Positions 43,766 to 52,373 of a stretch of 64,000 bases of DNA are shown in pieces. The position numbers and the translations under genes were made by a program. The stretch is taken from positions 1-64,000 of the forward strand of contig JAEUVK010000118.1 in the NCBI GenBank assembly GCA_016787135.1, read 5' to 3'. This DNA comes from Chitinophagaceae bacterium (GTDB lineage: Bacteria; Bacteroidota; Bacteroidia; Chitinophagales; Chitinophagaceae). Under the pieces are notes generated by a model. It was not told where the DNA came from. It searched no databases and was given only the letters and a program-made list of their open reading frames with translations. The first letter of the stretch is position 1. The number at the start of each line of letters is the position of its first letter.

Positions 43766-46309
43766 ATGCACAGAACTTTTCTTTGCCTTAAATGGATGCT
43801 CACTGTTCATACAGTCTTTGTCTGTCTTTCTTCCTATGCACAACCGAGGGTTGATACGACAAGATTTCCGGGTAATGGTTTTAATGGAAGGGGTTCAACA
43901 GGCCCCAGGCCTTACAAAGAAGTGATCACTAATAAAACGATCAGCGATGCAGGGTTGTTCCTCGTTCACAAGGTAGAAGACAAATACTATTTTGAAATTC
44001 CTGACTCATTGCTCGGCAGAGAGATATTGGTGGTCAATCGTATCTCCAAAGCGGCTGCCGGTATGCGCATTGGCGGTTTTTTCGGATACGCCGGGGATAA
44101 TATCGGACAGAATGTAATACGATTTGAAAAAGGCCCGAACAATAAGGTCTTTCTGCGTAGCCTGTCTTTTGCAGAATATACTAAGGACAGTACATCCCCC
44201 ATGTTCACGGCGGTAAACAATTCAAACATTCAGCCCATTGCTGCTTCCTTTGATGTTAAATCACCCGGAAGAGATTCCACCGGCGTTGTTATTGATGTGA
44301 CAGATTATATTGGGGGAGATAATGATGTGCTTCATTTCAGCAGCGGTGCCAAAAGTAATTTGAGGATATCGGCGTTGCAGGCTGATAAATCATACATCAC
44401 GTCTGTCAGGTCTTATCCCATAAATATTGAGATCAGGACAGTAAAAACTTACAGCCGGTCTCCGGCTGTTCAGTCGGGCGGCTTTAGCGGTGGTGTTGTA
44501 TCAGGTGGCGGCAATTTTACTGTAGAGCTGAATAGCTCAATGGTCATTTTACCGAAAAAACCCATGCAGCCAAGATACTTTGATCCGAGGGTTGGCTACT
44601 TTGCCACTGGTTATACAGATTATGACCTGAATCCGCAGGGAGTAAAATCAGTGGTAATGGCACAGCGATGGAGACTGGAGCCTAAAGAGGAGGATGTAGA
44701 AAAATATAAAAGGGGAGAAATGGTTGAAACAAAGAAACCCATCATCTTTTTTATTGATCCTGCTACTCCTAAAAAATGGGTGCCTTACCTTATGCAGGGT
44801 GTGAATGACTGGCAGATAGCCTTTGAAAAAGCGGGTTTCAAAAATGCGATAATTGCGAAAATGGCTCCTACTAAAGAAGAAGATAGCACCTGGAGTCTTG
44901 ATGATGCCCGCAACTCTGCTATTGTTTATAAACCATCTGACATCGCCAACGCCAGTGGCCCGAGAATATGGGATCCGAGAAGCGGAGAGATCATAGAGAG
45001 TCATATCAACTGGTATCACAATGTAATGGAACTGCTGAGGGACTGGTATTTTGTACAATGCTCACCAGTGGATGCGAGAGCAAGGAAAATGATTTTTGAT
45101 GATGAACTGATGGGGCAACTGATACGTTTTGTTTCATCACATGAAGTAGGCCATACTATTGGTTTGCGCCATAATTACGGATCGAGCTCAAGCGTTCCGG
45201 TAGAGAATCTCAGGAACAAAGCCTGGGTGGAGGCTAACGGACATACCCCGTCCATCATGGATTATGCCCGTTTCAATTATGTAGCACAACCGGAAGATAA
45301 TATCAGTGATAAAGGTTTATATCCGCGTATCGGCGATTACGACAAATGGGCAATTGAGTGGGGGTATAAATTATTCCCGGCATATAAAAGTGCGGATGAT
45401 GAAAAAGAGTCGCTTAATAAATGGGTGATCGAAAAATTAAAGGATAAGCGACTTTGGTTTGGTACGGAAACAAACCCCGATGATCCGAGGAGCCAGCGGG
45501 AGCAGGTAGGCGATGATGCCATGAAAGGAAGCATGTATGGTATTAAAAACCTGCAGCGTATCGTACCTAACCTGATGGAATGGACAAAACAACCCAACGA
45601 AGATTACGGCGGCCTCGGTCATATGTACAATGAAGTGACAAGCCAGTTCCAGATGTATATGAGCCATGTGGCAAAATACGTGGCCGGTATCATGGAAACA
45701 CCTAAAAAGGTGGAAGAACAGGGTCCGGTGTATGAGATAGTTGCTAAGGCGAAACAAAAAGAGGCAGTTGATTTTTTGAACAGGAACTTGTTTACGACAC
45801 CAGCATGGCTTCTGAAGCAGGATATTTTCGATAGAACAGGCTTGAGCGGTATTGCTGTGATCGGTGGTATGCAGGATAATATCCTGAGCCGTTTGTTTAA
45901 TACACGTACGTTCAGTAAACTGATAGAAGCGGAAGCTATACCAGGAAATAATGCTTACCCGGTAACTGAATTCCTTACTGACATGAGGAGGGGAATATGG
46001 AGTGAACTGGCAGGGCGAAAACCCATCGATATCTATCGACGTAATTTGCAAAAGGCCTATGTCAATATACTTACAGGCATTCTGAATCCAACAGCGCCTG
46101 GCTCAACGACTGTCACCGGAGGAATAACGATAACGATTATTACCCCGGGAGGAGATAAGTCCGATGTAAAGAGTGTGGTAAGGGCACACCTGGCTTCTCT
46201 GCGGAGCGAAATAAACGTTGCCGCCGTAGGTATAGCTGATCCGATGAGTAAATTCCATTTGCAGGACGTTTCGCAAAGAATTGATAAAGCGCTGAATCCT
46301 AAAGATTAA
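43766..46309 (+). CDS. Secreted zinc-dependent metalloprotease, second copy
   Basis: 847 residues from ATG at 43766 (MHRTFLCLKWMLTVHTVFVCLSSYAQ signal peptide). Zinc site HEVGHTIGLRHNYG (His459, Glu460, His463, His469) and SIMDYA Met-turn. The flanking DUF5117/DUF4953-type regions align with the paralogue at 22658-25228 (for example FEKAGFKNA, DPRVGYF, YDKWAIEWGYKLFP). Both are predicted to work outside the cytosol. It is placed between infC and rpmI, breaking the usual infC-rpmI-rplT order, and is closed by its own terminator. Confidence 0.92.
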   Translation: MHRTFLCLKWMLTVHTVFVCLSSYAQPRVDTTRFPGNGFNGRGSTGPRPYKEVITNKTISDAGLFLVHKVEDKYYFEIPDSLLGREILVVNRISKAAAGMRIGGFFGYAGDNIGQNVIRFEKGPNNKVFLRSLSFAEYTKDSTSPMFTAVNNSNIQPIAASFDVKSPGRDSTGVVIDVTDYIGGDNDVLHFSSGAKSNLRISALQADKSYITSVRSYPINIEIRTVKTYSRSPAVQSGGFSGGVVSGGGNFTVELNSSMVILPKKPMQPRYFDPRVGYFATGYTDYDLNPQGVKSVVMAQRWRLEPKEEDVEKYKRGEMVETKKPIIFFIDPATPKKWVPYLMQGVNDWQIAFEKAGFKNAIIAKMAPTKEEDSTWSLDDARNSAIVYKPSDIANASGPRIWDPRSGEIIESHINWYHNVMELLRDWYFVQCSPVDARARKMIFDDELMGQLIRFVSSHEVGHTIGLRHNYGSSSSVPVENLRNKAWVEANGHTPSIMDYARFNYVAQPEDNISDKGLYPRIGDYDKWAIEWGYKLFPAYKSADDEKESLNKWVIEKLKDKRLWFGTETNPDDPRSQREQVGDDAMKGSMYGIKNLQRIVPNLMEWTKQPNEDYGGLGHMYNEVTSQFQMYMSHVAKYVAGIMETPKKVEEQGPVYEIVAKAKQKEAVDFLNRNLFTTPAWLLKQDIFDRTGLSGIAVIGGMQDNILSRLFNTRTFSKLIEAEAIPGNNAYPVTEFLTDMRRGIWSELAGRKPIDIYRRNLQKAYVNILTGILNPTAPGSTTVTGGITITIITPGGDKSDVKSVVRAHLASLRSEINVAAVGIADPMSKFHLQDVSQRIDKALNPKD

Positions 46310-46340
46310 ACGGACTTATTTGACAATATTTTGCGGCGAT

Positions 46341-46372
46341 AAGGAGTTGGGCCTAATACTCCTTTTATTTTA
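46341..46372 (+). terminator. Terminator after the metalloprotease gene
   Basis: AAGGAGT / ACTCCTT stem (46341-46347, 46358-46364) with a 10-base loop and a TTATTTTAT tail. It isolates rpmI-rplT from upstream genes. Confidence 0.75.
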
Positions 46373-46380
46373 TGTAAGCC

Positions 46381-46411
46381 TTTGCCGGTAATTCTTACAG
46401 CCTTATCTTTG
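46381..46411 (+). promoter_or_regulatory. Consensus promoter of rpmI-rplT
   Basis: TTTG (46381-46384), 19 bases, TATCTTTG (46404-46411), an exact match to the Bacteroidota primary-sigma consensus. Transcription would begin near 46418, about 120 bases before rpmI. Confidence 0.85.
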
Positions 46412-46417
46412 CGACCC

Positions 46418-46536
46418 GTTAAAAACGGAAGTTCTTTTTATAAGCCTGATATAAAAGGGCTTTTTTTCCTGAAGAGGTTCGAAAAGGGTCCCCCGGTGGG
46501 GAACGCCTCAAAGGTGTAAAATTAATACTGGGTAAA
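46418..46536 (+). promoter_or_regulatory. Structured leader of rpmI-rplT, possible attenuator
   Basis: First element: AAGCC / GGCTT hairpin (46442-46446, 46458-46462) directly followed by a run of T (to 46467), which looks like an intrinsic terminator. Second element: GAGGTTC / GAACGCCTC (46474-46480, 46501-46509) enclosing a CCCC / GGGG hairpin (46491-46494, 46498-46501). In other bacteria the L20 protein represses its own operon through leader RNA; a comparable device here is inference. Confidence 0.5.
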
Positions 46537-46734
46537 ATGCCTAAAGTAAAAACAAACTCCAGCGCCAAAAAACGTTTTAAAGTAACGGCGACTGGTAAGA
46601 TCATGCATCAGAAGAGTTTCAAACGTCACATCCTGACGAAAAAATCCAAAAAGCGCAAACGTAACATGCGGAAAGATGGCGAAGTTGCAAAATCACATAT
46701 CGATTTTGTAAAAAGACTTTTGCGTCTGAAGTGA
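46537..46734 (+). CDS. rpmI: 50S ribosomal protein L35
   Basis: 65 residues, the usual length. Begins [22 protein letters not shown] and ends FVKRLLRLK, with the basic centre [15 protein letters not shown] structural protein of the large ribosomal subunit. It has its own promoter and leader; rplT follows 48 bases later. Confidence 0.97.
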   Translation: MPKVKTNSSAKKRFKVTATGKIMHQKSFKRHILTKKSKKRKRNMRKDGEVAKSHIDFVKRLLRLK

Positions 46735-46747
46735 TCGCTTCCCGGGC

Positions 46748-46778
46748 TTAAACTTAACTTTTAACTCTTAACTAATTT
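46748..46778. repeat. TTAAC microrepeat between rpmI and rplT
   Basis: The spacer repeats TTAAAC, TTAAC, TTTTAAC, TCTTAAC at 7-9 base steps, just before the rplT ATG. No RBS-like purine tract is present. Confidence 0.5.
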
Positions 46779-46782
46779 AGAT

Positions 46783-47127
46783 ATGCCTCGTTCAAAAAAT
46801 GCTGTCGCTTCCAAAGCACGCAGGAAAAAGATATTAAAGCAAGCCAAAGGTTTCTATGGCAAACGTAAAAATGTATTAACGGTTGCCAAGAATGTTGTAG
46901 AAAAGGGGATGACCTACATGTTCGTAGGCCGCAAACTGAAAAAAAGGGAATACCGTTCATTGTGGATTGCCCGTATCAATGCGGCAGTTCGTGCTGAAGG
47001 TCTGACCTACTCGGAGTTCATCAACAAACTGCAGAAAAAAGGTATAGAGCTGGATCGAAAGGTGCTGGCCGACCTGGCAATGAACAATCCGGATACGTTC
47101 AAGAGCCTGGTTGATTCAGTGAAATAA
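46783..47127 (+). CDS. rplT: 50S ribosomal protein L20
   Basis: 114 residues, full length. Family hallmarks [30 protein letters not shown] at the start, [19 protein letters not shown] in the middle and [16 protein letters not shown] at the end. It helps early 50S assembly and in other bacteria represses its own operon. Followed by a strong terminator. Confidence 0.97.
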   Translation: MPRSKNAVASKARRKKILKQAKGFYGKRKNVLTVAKNVVEKGMTYMFVGRKLKKREYRSLWIARINAAVRAEGLTYSEFINKLQKKGIELDRKVLADLAMNNPDTFKSLVDSVK

Positions 47128-47145
47128 GATATTTTGCAACTAGTC

Positions 47146-47179
47146 AAAAGCCGTACTGGAATTCCAGTACGGCTTTTTT
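47146..47179. terminator. Perfectly palindromic bidirectional terminator
   Basis: A 32-base perfect inverted repeat (AAAAGCCGTACTGGAA and its complement, no loop bases left unpaired in sequence), with T runs on both strands. It closes rplT on the plus strand and the PepSY-like gene on the minus strand. Confidence 0.9.
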
Positions 47180-47190
47180 GTTTGTGCAAT

Positions 47191-47751
47191 TTATCGTTTC
47201 TGATTTTCAAAAAAAGATATAGCCCCATTCATTGCTGCCTGCAGGATGATCTTTTTAGCCCCATTGGAGAGGACAGCAAAGTAGGAGTCACGGTCCTCAA
47301 ACGGGGTTGCGAACAGGAACATATCTGTATCATTGTATTCATTATCATCAAACAGGATCACTTTTTCAATGGCGTAGCCCGGATAATGTTTGTGAATATA
47401 ATTGAGGGACCTGGCCGGCAAATCAGCTATCGCCACCGTAGTGGTGATGCCTACCAGTTCGTTATCCTGGTCGTAGTAAGCAGTTTTGTTTGTACCGTTA
47501 TCATTAAAGCTTGCTTCAGTAAAATAATCTCCTTTTGTCCATGTTATATGGGTTGCACCCGGAAAATCTGTTTGAAATGCAGCTTTTGTAAACAGACTGG
47601 GGGTATGGAGCCAGGCAAGTTTTCTTTCATCTCTTTTTTCTTCCCTGATCTCCTTACGGTTGCTTTTCTTAGTAAGACCTTTGCCAGCGTAGGCTGAAAT
47701 AAACAGGCCTGTGACTGCGATCAGCAGAATTGTCGTTAACATCTTTTTCAT
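47191..47751 (-). CDS. Secreted PepSY-like protein
   Basis: 186 residues from ATG at 47751 (MKKMLTTILLIAVTGLFISAYAG signal peptide); the frame is open 19 codons further without a better signal. Mature protein has a basic start (KSNRKEIREEKRDERK), then FQTDFPGATHITWTKGDYFTEASFNDNGTNKTAYYD and SLNYIHKHYPGYAIEKVILFDDNE, as in PepSY-like (BLIP-fold) proteins of Bacteroidota. These are exported and of uncertain role. Stop only 12 bases from the terminator shared with rplT. Confidence 0.83.
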   Translation of the reverse strand: MKKMLTTILLIAVTGLFISAYAGKGLTKKSNRKEIREEKRDERKLAWLHTPSLFTKAAFQTDFPGATHITWTKGDYFTEASFNDNGTNKTAYYDQDNELVGITTTVAIADLPARSLNYIHKHYPGYAIEKVILFDDNEYNDTDMFLFATPFEDRDSYFAVLSNGAKKIILQAAMNGAISFFENQKR

Positions 47752-47950
47752 AGTTTTTATTTTTGAGTGATAGACAATAGTTGACAATACTAAGACGGAA
47801 AAACCCATGATTGTCTTTTAAAGCAAACCGCCGGTTAACCACGGCTTAACGGATGTTAAGAAAAGTGGCTCCCCGGTGATCCGACTGGGGTTAAAAAAAT
47901 CTGCCCGGAATATGTCAATCTTATATTTTTGCACACATTAAAGAAATACC

Positions 47951-49375
47951 GTGGCACAACCGAATAACCCGCTAATGACCAATTCTTACCATGACCTGGT
48001 GAACCAGACATTCAATTTTCCGCAGGAAGGTTTTGAGGTAGAGGATGGTTATTTATCCTTTAATGGTCTTGATCTGAAAGAGCTTATTGCCAAATATGGC
48101 ACCCCGATGAAGCTCACCTATCTTCCTAAGATCGGTATGCAGATCAAAAAGGCGAAGACCATGTTTGCGAATGCTTTCAAAAAACACCGGTATGAGGGTA
48201 AGTATTTTTATTGCTACTGTACCAAAAGCTCCCATTTCTCATTTGTGGTGGAAGAGGCCTTGAAAAGCGACATTCATCTTGAAACGTCCTATGCCTACGA
48301 TATAGAGATCATCAAGAAGCTTTACGAAAAGAAAAAGATATCTAAGGATATTCATATTATCTGTAACGGGTATAAACAGAAAGGTTACACACGCAGGATT
48401 GCCAACCTGCTGAATTCCGGTTTTCAGAATGTGATACCGGTGCTGGATAACAAAGACGAGTTAAAAGAATATGCAAAGACGGTCAAAGGGCCTTTCAAAC
48501 TGGGTATCCGTGTAGCTGCTGAAGAAGAGCCTACGTTTCCCTTTTATACATCCCGTTTAGGCATCAGGGCAAAAGATATACTGGAATTCTATGTGGACAG
48601 AATTGAAGGGTATGAAAGTAAATTCCAGTTGAAGATGCTTCACATTTTCCTGAACAAGGGGATCAAGGATGATATCTACTATTGGAGTGAGTTGAACAAG
48701 ATCATAAACCTGTATTGCCAGCTGAAAAAAATATGCCCTGAACTGGATTCGATCAATATTGGTGGCGGATTTCCTATCAAGCATTCACTCGGGTTTGAGT
48801 ACGATTACCAGTTTATGATCAATGAGATCGTCGGTAATATCAAGGCAGCCTGCAAGAAAGCCAAAGTGCCGATGCCGAATATTTATACCGAATTCGGAAG
48901 TTATACAGTGGGGGAGAGCATGGCTCACATATACAGTGTCATTGGTGAAAAAGTGCAGAATGACAGGGAAACCTGGTATATGATCGATTCCTCTTTCATC
49001 ACTACATTACCGGACACATGGGGGATCGGGGAAAAATTCCTGATGCTGCCTATCAATAAATGGGATGCGGATTACCAAAGGGTCGTTTTAGGCGGCATCA
49101 CCTGCGACAGCCATGATTATTATGATTCAGAAGAACATATCAATGAAGTATTTCTTCCTAAAATAAATAACGGAGAACCTCTTTATGTTGGTTTCTTTCA
49201 TACAGGAGCTTACCAGGACCAGATAAGCGGTTACGGAGGTATCAAACACTGCCTTATCCCTTCACCGAAACATGTTATTGTGGGCTATGATCGAAATGGA
49301 AAGCTAACCGACTGGGTGTATGCCAAACAGCAGACAGCACAGAGTATGCTGAAAATACTTGGATACACGAAGTAA
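47951..49375 (+). CDS. PLP-dependent arginine decarboxylase (fold III)
   Basis: 474 residues from GTG at 47951; ATG eight codons later is an alternative. Alanine-racemase-like fold III decarboxylase: PLP Lys92 in YCYCTKSSHF, glycine-rich PLP phosphate loop NIGGGFPI, and the C-terminal active-site CDSHDYYD. Proteins of this length and pattern in Bacteroidota are annotated as arginine decarboxylase (arginine to agmatine, polyamine synthesis); ornithine or other diamino acids cannot be ruled out by sequence alone. The -7 motif TATTTTTG lies at 47924-47931, 20 bases before the start. Terminator at 49395-49427. Confidence 0.88.
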   Translation: MAQPNNPLMTNSYHDLVNQTFNFPQEGFEVEDGYLSFNGLDLKELIAKYGTPMKLTYLPKIGMQIKKAKTMFANAFKKHRYEGKYFYCYCTKSSHFSFVVEEALKSDIHLETSYAYDIEIIKKLYEKKKISKDIHIICNGYKQKGYTRRIANLLNSGFQNVIPVLDNKDELKEYAKTVKGPFKLGIRVAAEEEPTFPFYTSRLGIRAKDILEFYVDRIEGYESKFQLKMLHIFLNKGIKDDIYYWSELNKIINLYCQLKKICPELDSINIGGGFPIKHSLGFEYDYQFMINEIVGNIKAACKKAKVPMPNIYTEFGSYTVGESMAHIYSVIGEKVQNDRETWYMIDSSFITTLPDTWGIGEKFLMLPINKWDADYQRVVLGGITCDSHDYYDSEEHINEVFLPKINNGEPLYVGFFHTGAYQDQISGYGGIKHCLIPSPKHVIVGYDRNGKLTDWVYAKQQTAQSMLKILGYTK

Positions 49376-49394
49376 TTACAGGAATAACCGGAAG

Positions 49395-49427
49395 AAAAAG
49401 GACGAGCTGCTTTTGCCCGTCCTTTTT
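49395..49427. terminator. Bidirectional terminator
   Basis: AAAAAGGACG / CGTCCTTTTT, 10-bp stem with a 13-base loop. Serves the decarboxylase on the plus strand and the small lipoprotein gene on the minus strand. Confidence 0.85.
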
Positions 49428-49433
49428 ATGGCT

Positions 49434-49769
49434 TTACCTTCTGCCGTGTCTTCTGTAGTTGTGATAACGTCTCCAGTCATTATACTGGCCGTGCCCGTAA
49501 TAGGATCTGTTCATGTACCTCCTGTCAAGATAATAGCGGTTGCCATAACCCCGCCAATAAATAAAACCGTTTGGGGCCCTGTAATAGTACATTCCGTTAG
49601 GATGCCTCATTATGACAAGGCCCGGAGACGGGCCGATTATAAGGGATATGCTCGTTTGCGGCCTGGGAGGATAGTGCCTGACCTGGTAATCACGACCTCG
49701 ACCGCAACTGACGATCACTACCGCAACAGATAGTATAGCTACCGCTTGTAAAATTCCTGCTCGTTTCAT
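49434..49769 (-). CDS. Small basic Tyr/Arg-rich lipoprotein
   Basis: 111 residues from ATG at 49769. Lipobox VSCG (Cys21-22 region, IVSCGRG). The mature part is very rich in Tyr, Arg, Asn and Gly (RYYLDRRYMNRSYYGHGQYNDWRRYHNYRRHGRR is split in this note), including GMYYYRAPNGFIYWRGYGNRY. Low-complexity composition like this occurs in surface or spore-coat-like proteins, but no role is known. Divergent start from the NTF2-like gene. Confidence 0.7.
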   Translation of the reverse strand: MKRAGILQAVAILSVAVVIVSCGRGRDYQVRHYPPRPQTSISLIIGPSPGLVIMRHPNGMYYYRAPNGFIYWRGYGNRYYLDRRYMNRSYYGHGQYNDWRRYHNYRRHGRR

Positions 49770-49830
49770 AATGAATGGTTTTATTTTCAGACGGCAATTC
49801 GTTGACCAAAGGATGACAAAAACTGTTAAC

Positions 49831-50283
49831 ATGCGTTATTTTTTAATACCCTTAACATTCCTTTTTTTTACCACAACTCTTGATGCGCAGCATGCAGAAG
49901 ATTCGGTAAGGACCGTTGTCAACAATCTTTTTACAGCCATGCGAAATGCTGATGCGGGTTTATTCAAAAGTGTTTTCGGAGATAGTGCCGTCATGCAAAC
50001 GATCAGCAGAACACGAGAGGGGAAAACTATTGTGGTGAATGAAAGTATTGCTGAATTCGCAGAATTCATCAATAAGCTGAAAAAAGATTCTGCAGATGAA
50101 CGTATAACATTTGAGACAATAAAAATAGATGGTCCCCTGGCGATAGTATGGACACCGTACCAATTCTATCATAATAGTAAATTCAGCCATTGCGGGGTCA
50201 ATTCATTTCATCTTGTCCGGTTTAATGGTATCTGGAAGATCCAATACCTGATCGATACCCGCCGCAGGCAGGATTGCCGGTAG
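49831..50283 (+). CDS. Secreted NTF2-like (SnoaL/DUF4440) protein
   Basis: 150 residues from ATG at 49831 (MRYFLIPLTFLFFTTTLDAQ signal peptide); the frame is open 20 codons further. The NTF2-like cone fold is suggested by VRTVVNNLFTAMRNADAGLFKSVFGDSAVM, the mid-strand LAIVWTPYQFYHNSKF and the late NSFHLVRFNGIWKIQYLIDT. The fold hosts many isomerases and ligand-binding proteins; no substrate can be named. Stop abuts the stop of the convergent gene at 50284. Confidence 0.8.
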   Translation: MRYFLIPLTFLFFTTTLDAQHAEDSVRTVVNNLFTAMRNADAGLFKSVFGDSAVMQTISRTREGKTIVVNESIAEFAEFINKLKKDSADERITFETIKIDGPLAIVWTPYQFYHNSKFSHCGVNSFHLVRFNGIWKIQYLIDTRRRQDCR

Positions 50284-51561
50284 TTATTTCTTATTCAGCC
50301 GGTATTTCTTATTCACTTTTGGGCTGTTGAAATACTTATTCAGCTCTTCTTCAGTCATGCCTTCGGTTATTTCGATGGGTACATCTATCAGTTGTAACTG
50401 GCTTTGCTTCAGCTCGTCTTTCAGCTTATTGGTCTTAGTAACAATGGCCGGGTCTTTTTCCCCCACCAGCGAATAATCATTCAGCATATAATCCAGGCGT
50501 TTGATCGAGGATCGTATCAAAGATGCCTGATTCTGCTCGATATTTTTGTTGGGTGCAGTAGCTTCCTTTACAGGTACTAACGCAAGCCCCACGCTTGGTA
50601 ATATCTTACCGGTATTTTTGGCCGACTCACTATTGCCGGCAGTAGTAAGAATAGTTCCTGACAATGCAGTGGACGCAGAAGTAAGATCAAACGATGTTCT
50701 TGTGTTTTTTGTTTTCTTCAATTTTCTATCCAGTTGAAGAAAAGTGTATTTCAGGCGAAGAACATAGCTCTTAATATTATTTATTACCATATCATACTCC
50801 TTTTTGGCAAAAGGATAATTCAGTGCATCTTTTACAATAATGCGGACATTAGCAGTATCTCTTATTTTGAATTTTGTTGAACCGATAAAACTCAGGTTCA
50901 GAATTTTGACCTTTGCTGAATCAGTTTCTTTTACAAAATCAAAAGGTGGCGTCCAGTTGAATTCTTCATTGCAGGCTTTTATCAGCGTGAAGTCGTGTAT
51001 GGTTATGTTGCTGGAAAAAAGAATATCCTCGATGGGAAAGTTGCCTGCCTCACACTGAACTTTGAATGATACCTGTTCGCCTTCTTCCACGGTAAGGGTG
51101 GATGTTACTGTTGGTTTTAACTTAGGTAATATGACCTCTGTGTTATAAAATACCAATGTAAAACTCGTATCCACTTTTTCCTTTGCATCAGCCAGGTTTT
51201 GTACTCCGATCTTTACTGTATACTCCTCATCATATTTTAATTTACCGGAAAGAAAAAATGATTTTTCTGCTTTAAAAGTCAACAATCCGTTGTCTTTATT
51301 GATCTTAAGGCCAACCGGTGAATTCTTCAGATACCAGTAGTACTTTTTTTCATCTTTATTGATGGCAAGCTGATAAGATAGCATGGAGTCAACATGCAGT
51401 GTAAAGTAAGGATTGAGGTTGGTGATACGGAGACTGGTGTCAGGCTGCTGCGGGATTACAGAATCAACCACCGGCCTAGTGGTGTCTGCGACTTCCTGTG
51501 CATGGCTAACTGAAACGATCAACGAAATGAATGAGATCAGCAGGGTATGTTTTCTCGGCAT
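50284..51561 (-). CDS. Secreted protein of unknown function with a cadherin/Ig-like region
   Basis: 425 residues from ATG at 51561 (MPRKHTLLISFISLIVSVSHAQ signal peptide); longer start lacks a signal. A beta-rich region (60-250) includes SPVGLKINKDNGLLTFKAEKS and YDEEYTVKIGVQNLADAKEKVDTSF, typical of cadherin-like putative Ig domains. The C-terminal half is helical and charged (KSYVLRLKYTFLQLDRKLKKTKNTR and EITEGMTEEELNKYFNSPKVNKKYRLNKK). -7 motif TATTTTTG on the minus strand at 51587-51594. No named family recognised. Confidence 0.72.
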   Translation of the reverse strand: MPRKHTLLISFISLIVSVSHAQEVADTTRPVVDSVIPQQPDTSLRITNLNPYFTLHVDSMLSYQLAINKDEKKYYWYLKNSPVGLKINKDNGLLTFKAEKSFFLSGKLKYDEEYTVKIGVQNLADAKEKVDTSFTLVFYNTEVILPKLKPTVTSTLTVEEGEQVSFKVQCEAGNFPIEDILFSSNITIHDFTLIKACNEEFNWTPPFDFVKETDSAKVKILNLSFIGSTKFKIRDTANVRIIVKDALNYPFAKKEYDMVINNIKSYVLRLKYTFLQLDRKLKKTKNTRTSFDLTSASTALSGTILTTAGNSESAKNTGKILPSVGLALVPVKEATAPNKNIEQNQASLIRSSIKRLDYMLNDYSLVGEKDPAIVTKTNKLKDELKQSQLQLIDVPIEITEGMTEEELNKYFNSPKVNKKYRLNKK

Positions 51562-51610
51562 ATCTGGATAATTGGTAAAACGCTGGCAAAAATACCGGAT
51601 TTTATATGGT

Positions 51611-51650
51611 TTGTTAAAAAAGAAACCCCGTCGTAGAAACGACAGGGTGT
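51611..51650 (-). terminator. Terminator of the Hsp20 gene
   Basis: On the minus strand ACGAC-type stem (CCC-GTCGT / ACGAC-GGG around 51626-51646) with a TTTC loop and TTTCTTTTTT tail. Lies downstream of the Hsp20 stop at 51714 and before the next gene. Confidence 0.75.
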
Positions 51651-51713
51651 AAACCAAAACCAACTGCTTATGAGAAAATTCTTGAATTATGTTTACCTGT
51701 TGCCAGGATCGAA

Positions 51714-52163
51714 TTACTGTATGCTTATTTGTTTAGACGCTGGTTTGACTTCTTCCTTTTTGGGAAGGTTTAATGTTAAGACACCATTAACATATTTAGC
51801 TTCTATGGCAGCAGCGTCAATCTTTTCGTCTAAGGTAAATGACCTCTTAAATGAACGATGCGAATACTCCTTCCGGATCTCTTTTTCATTCTCATTCTTT
51901 ATTTCCTCTTTCTTTTCCGCAGAAATAGTGAGGATATCATTCTCCAGGTTTACTTTGAAATCTGCCTTATCAAATCCGGGTGCAACCAGGTCGAGGTTGT
52001 AACTTTTTTCGGACTCATTGATGTTTACCGGTACAAAACCGTTCCATTGTCCGGGCTGTCTGGGTTCATTTTTAAAAAAAGCCGGCATGTCGTTAAAAAC
52101 TTCATCGAAGAAACTGTTGAAGCTTGATTCAAAAGGTCTGCGGTTAAACTTTACGAGTGTCAT
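51714..52163 (-). CDS. Small heat-shock protein, Hsp20 / alpha-crystallin family
   Basis: 149 residues. N-terminal arm (SFNSFFDEVFNDMPAFF), alpha-crystallin domain at about 45-135 with VDLVAPGFDKADFKVNLENDILTISAEKKEE and YSHRSFKRSFTLDEKIDAAAIEAKYVNGVLTLNLPKKEE, and a short C-terminal tail SIQ. ATP-independent chaperone that holds unfolded cytosolic proteins. Single-gene unit with its own terminator. Confidence 0.95.
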   Translation of the reverse strand: MTLVKFNRRPFESSFNSFFDEVFNDMPAFFKNEPRQPGQWNGFVPVNINESEKSYNLDLVAPGFDKADFKVNLENDILTISAEKKEEIKNENEKEIRKEYSHRSFKRSFTLDEKIDAAAIEAKYVNGVLTLNLPKKEEVKPASKQISIQ

Positions 52164-52373
52164 AGTATTATAATTTTATGGTTTGAAATTTTATCCGGGA
52201 TGGTATTTTCAAACCATGTACCACCAGGTGTTTTGCCGTCAGTAATTCATTTTTGCTGCTATTTAGGAGACAAAATTTCCGAAATGAGATGCGTTGGCTG
52301 ACAAAATTTCCTTTTAAGGCCGAATGAACTTTTTGGTTATTTTTGCGTTCATTTTAAAATCAAACAAATAATT

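Noticed and set aside
47134..47697. Plus-strand frame opposite the PepSY-like gene
   Set aside because: It starts inside the rplT terminator, and the minus-strand protein has a signal peptide and a recognisable fold pattern.
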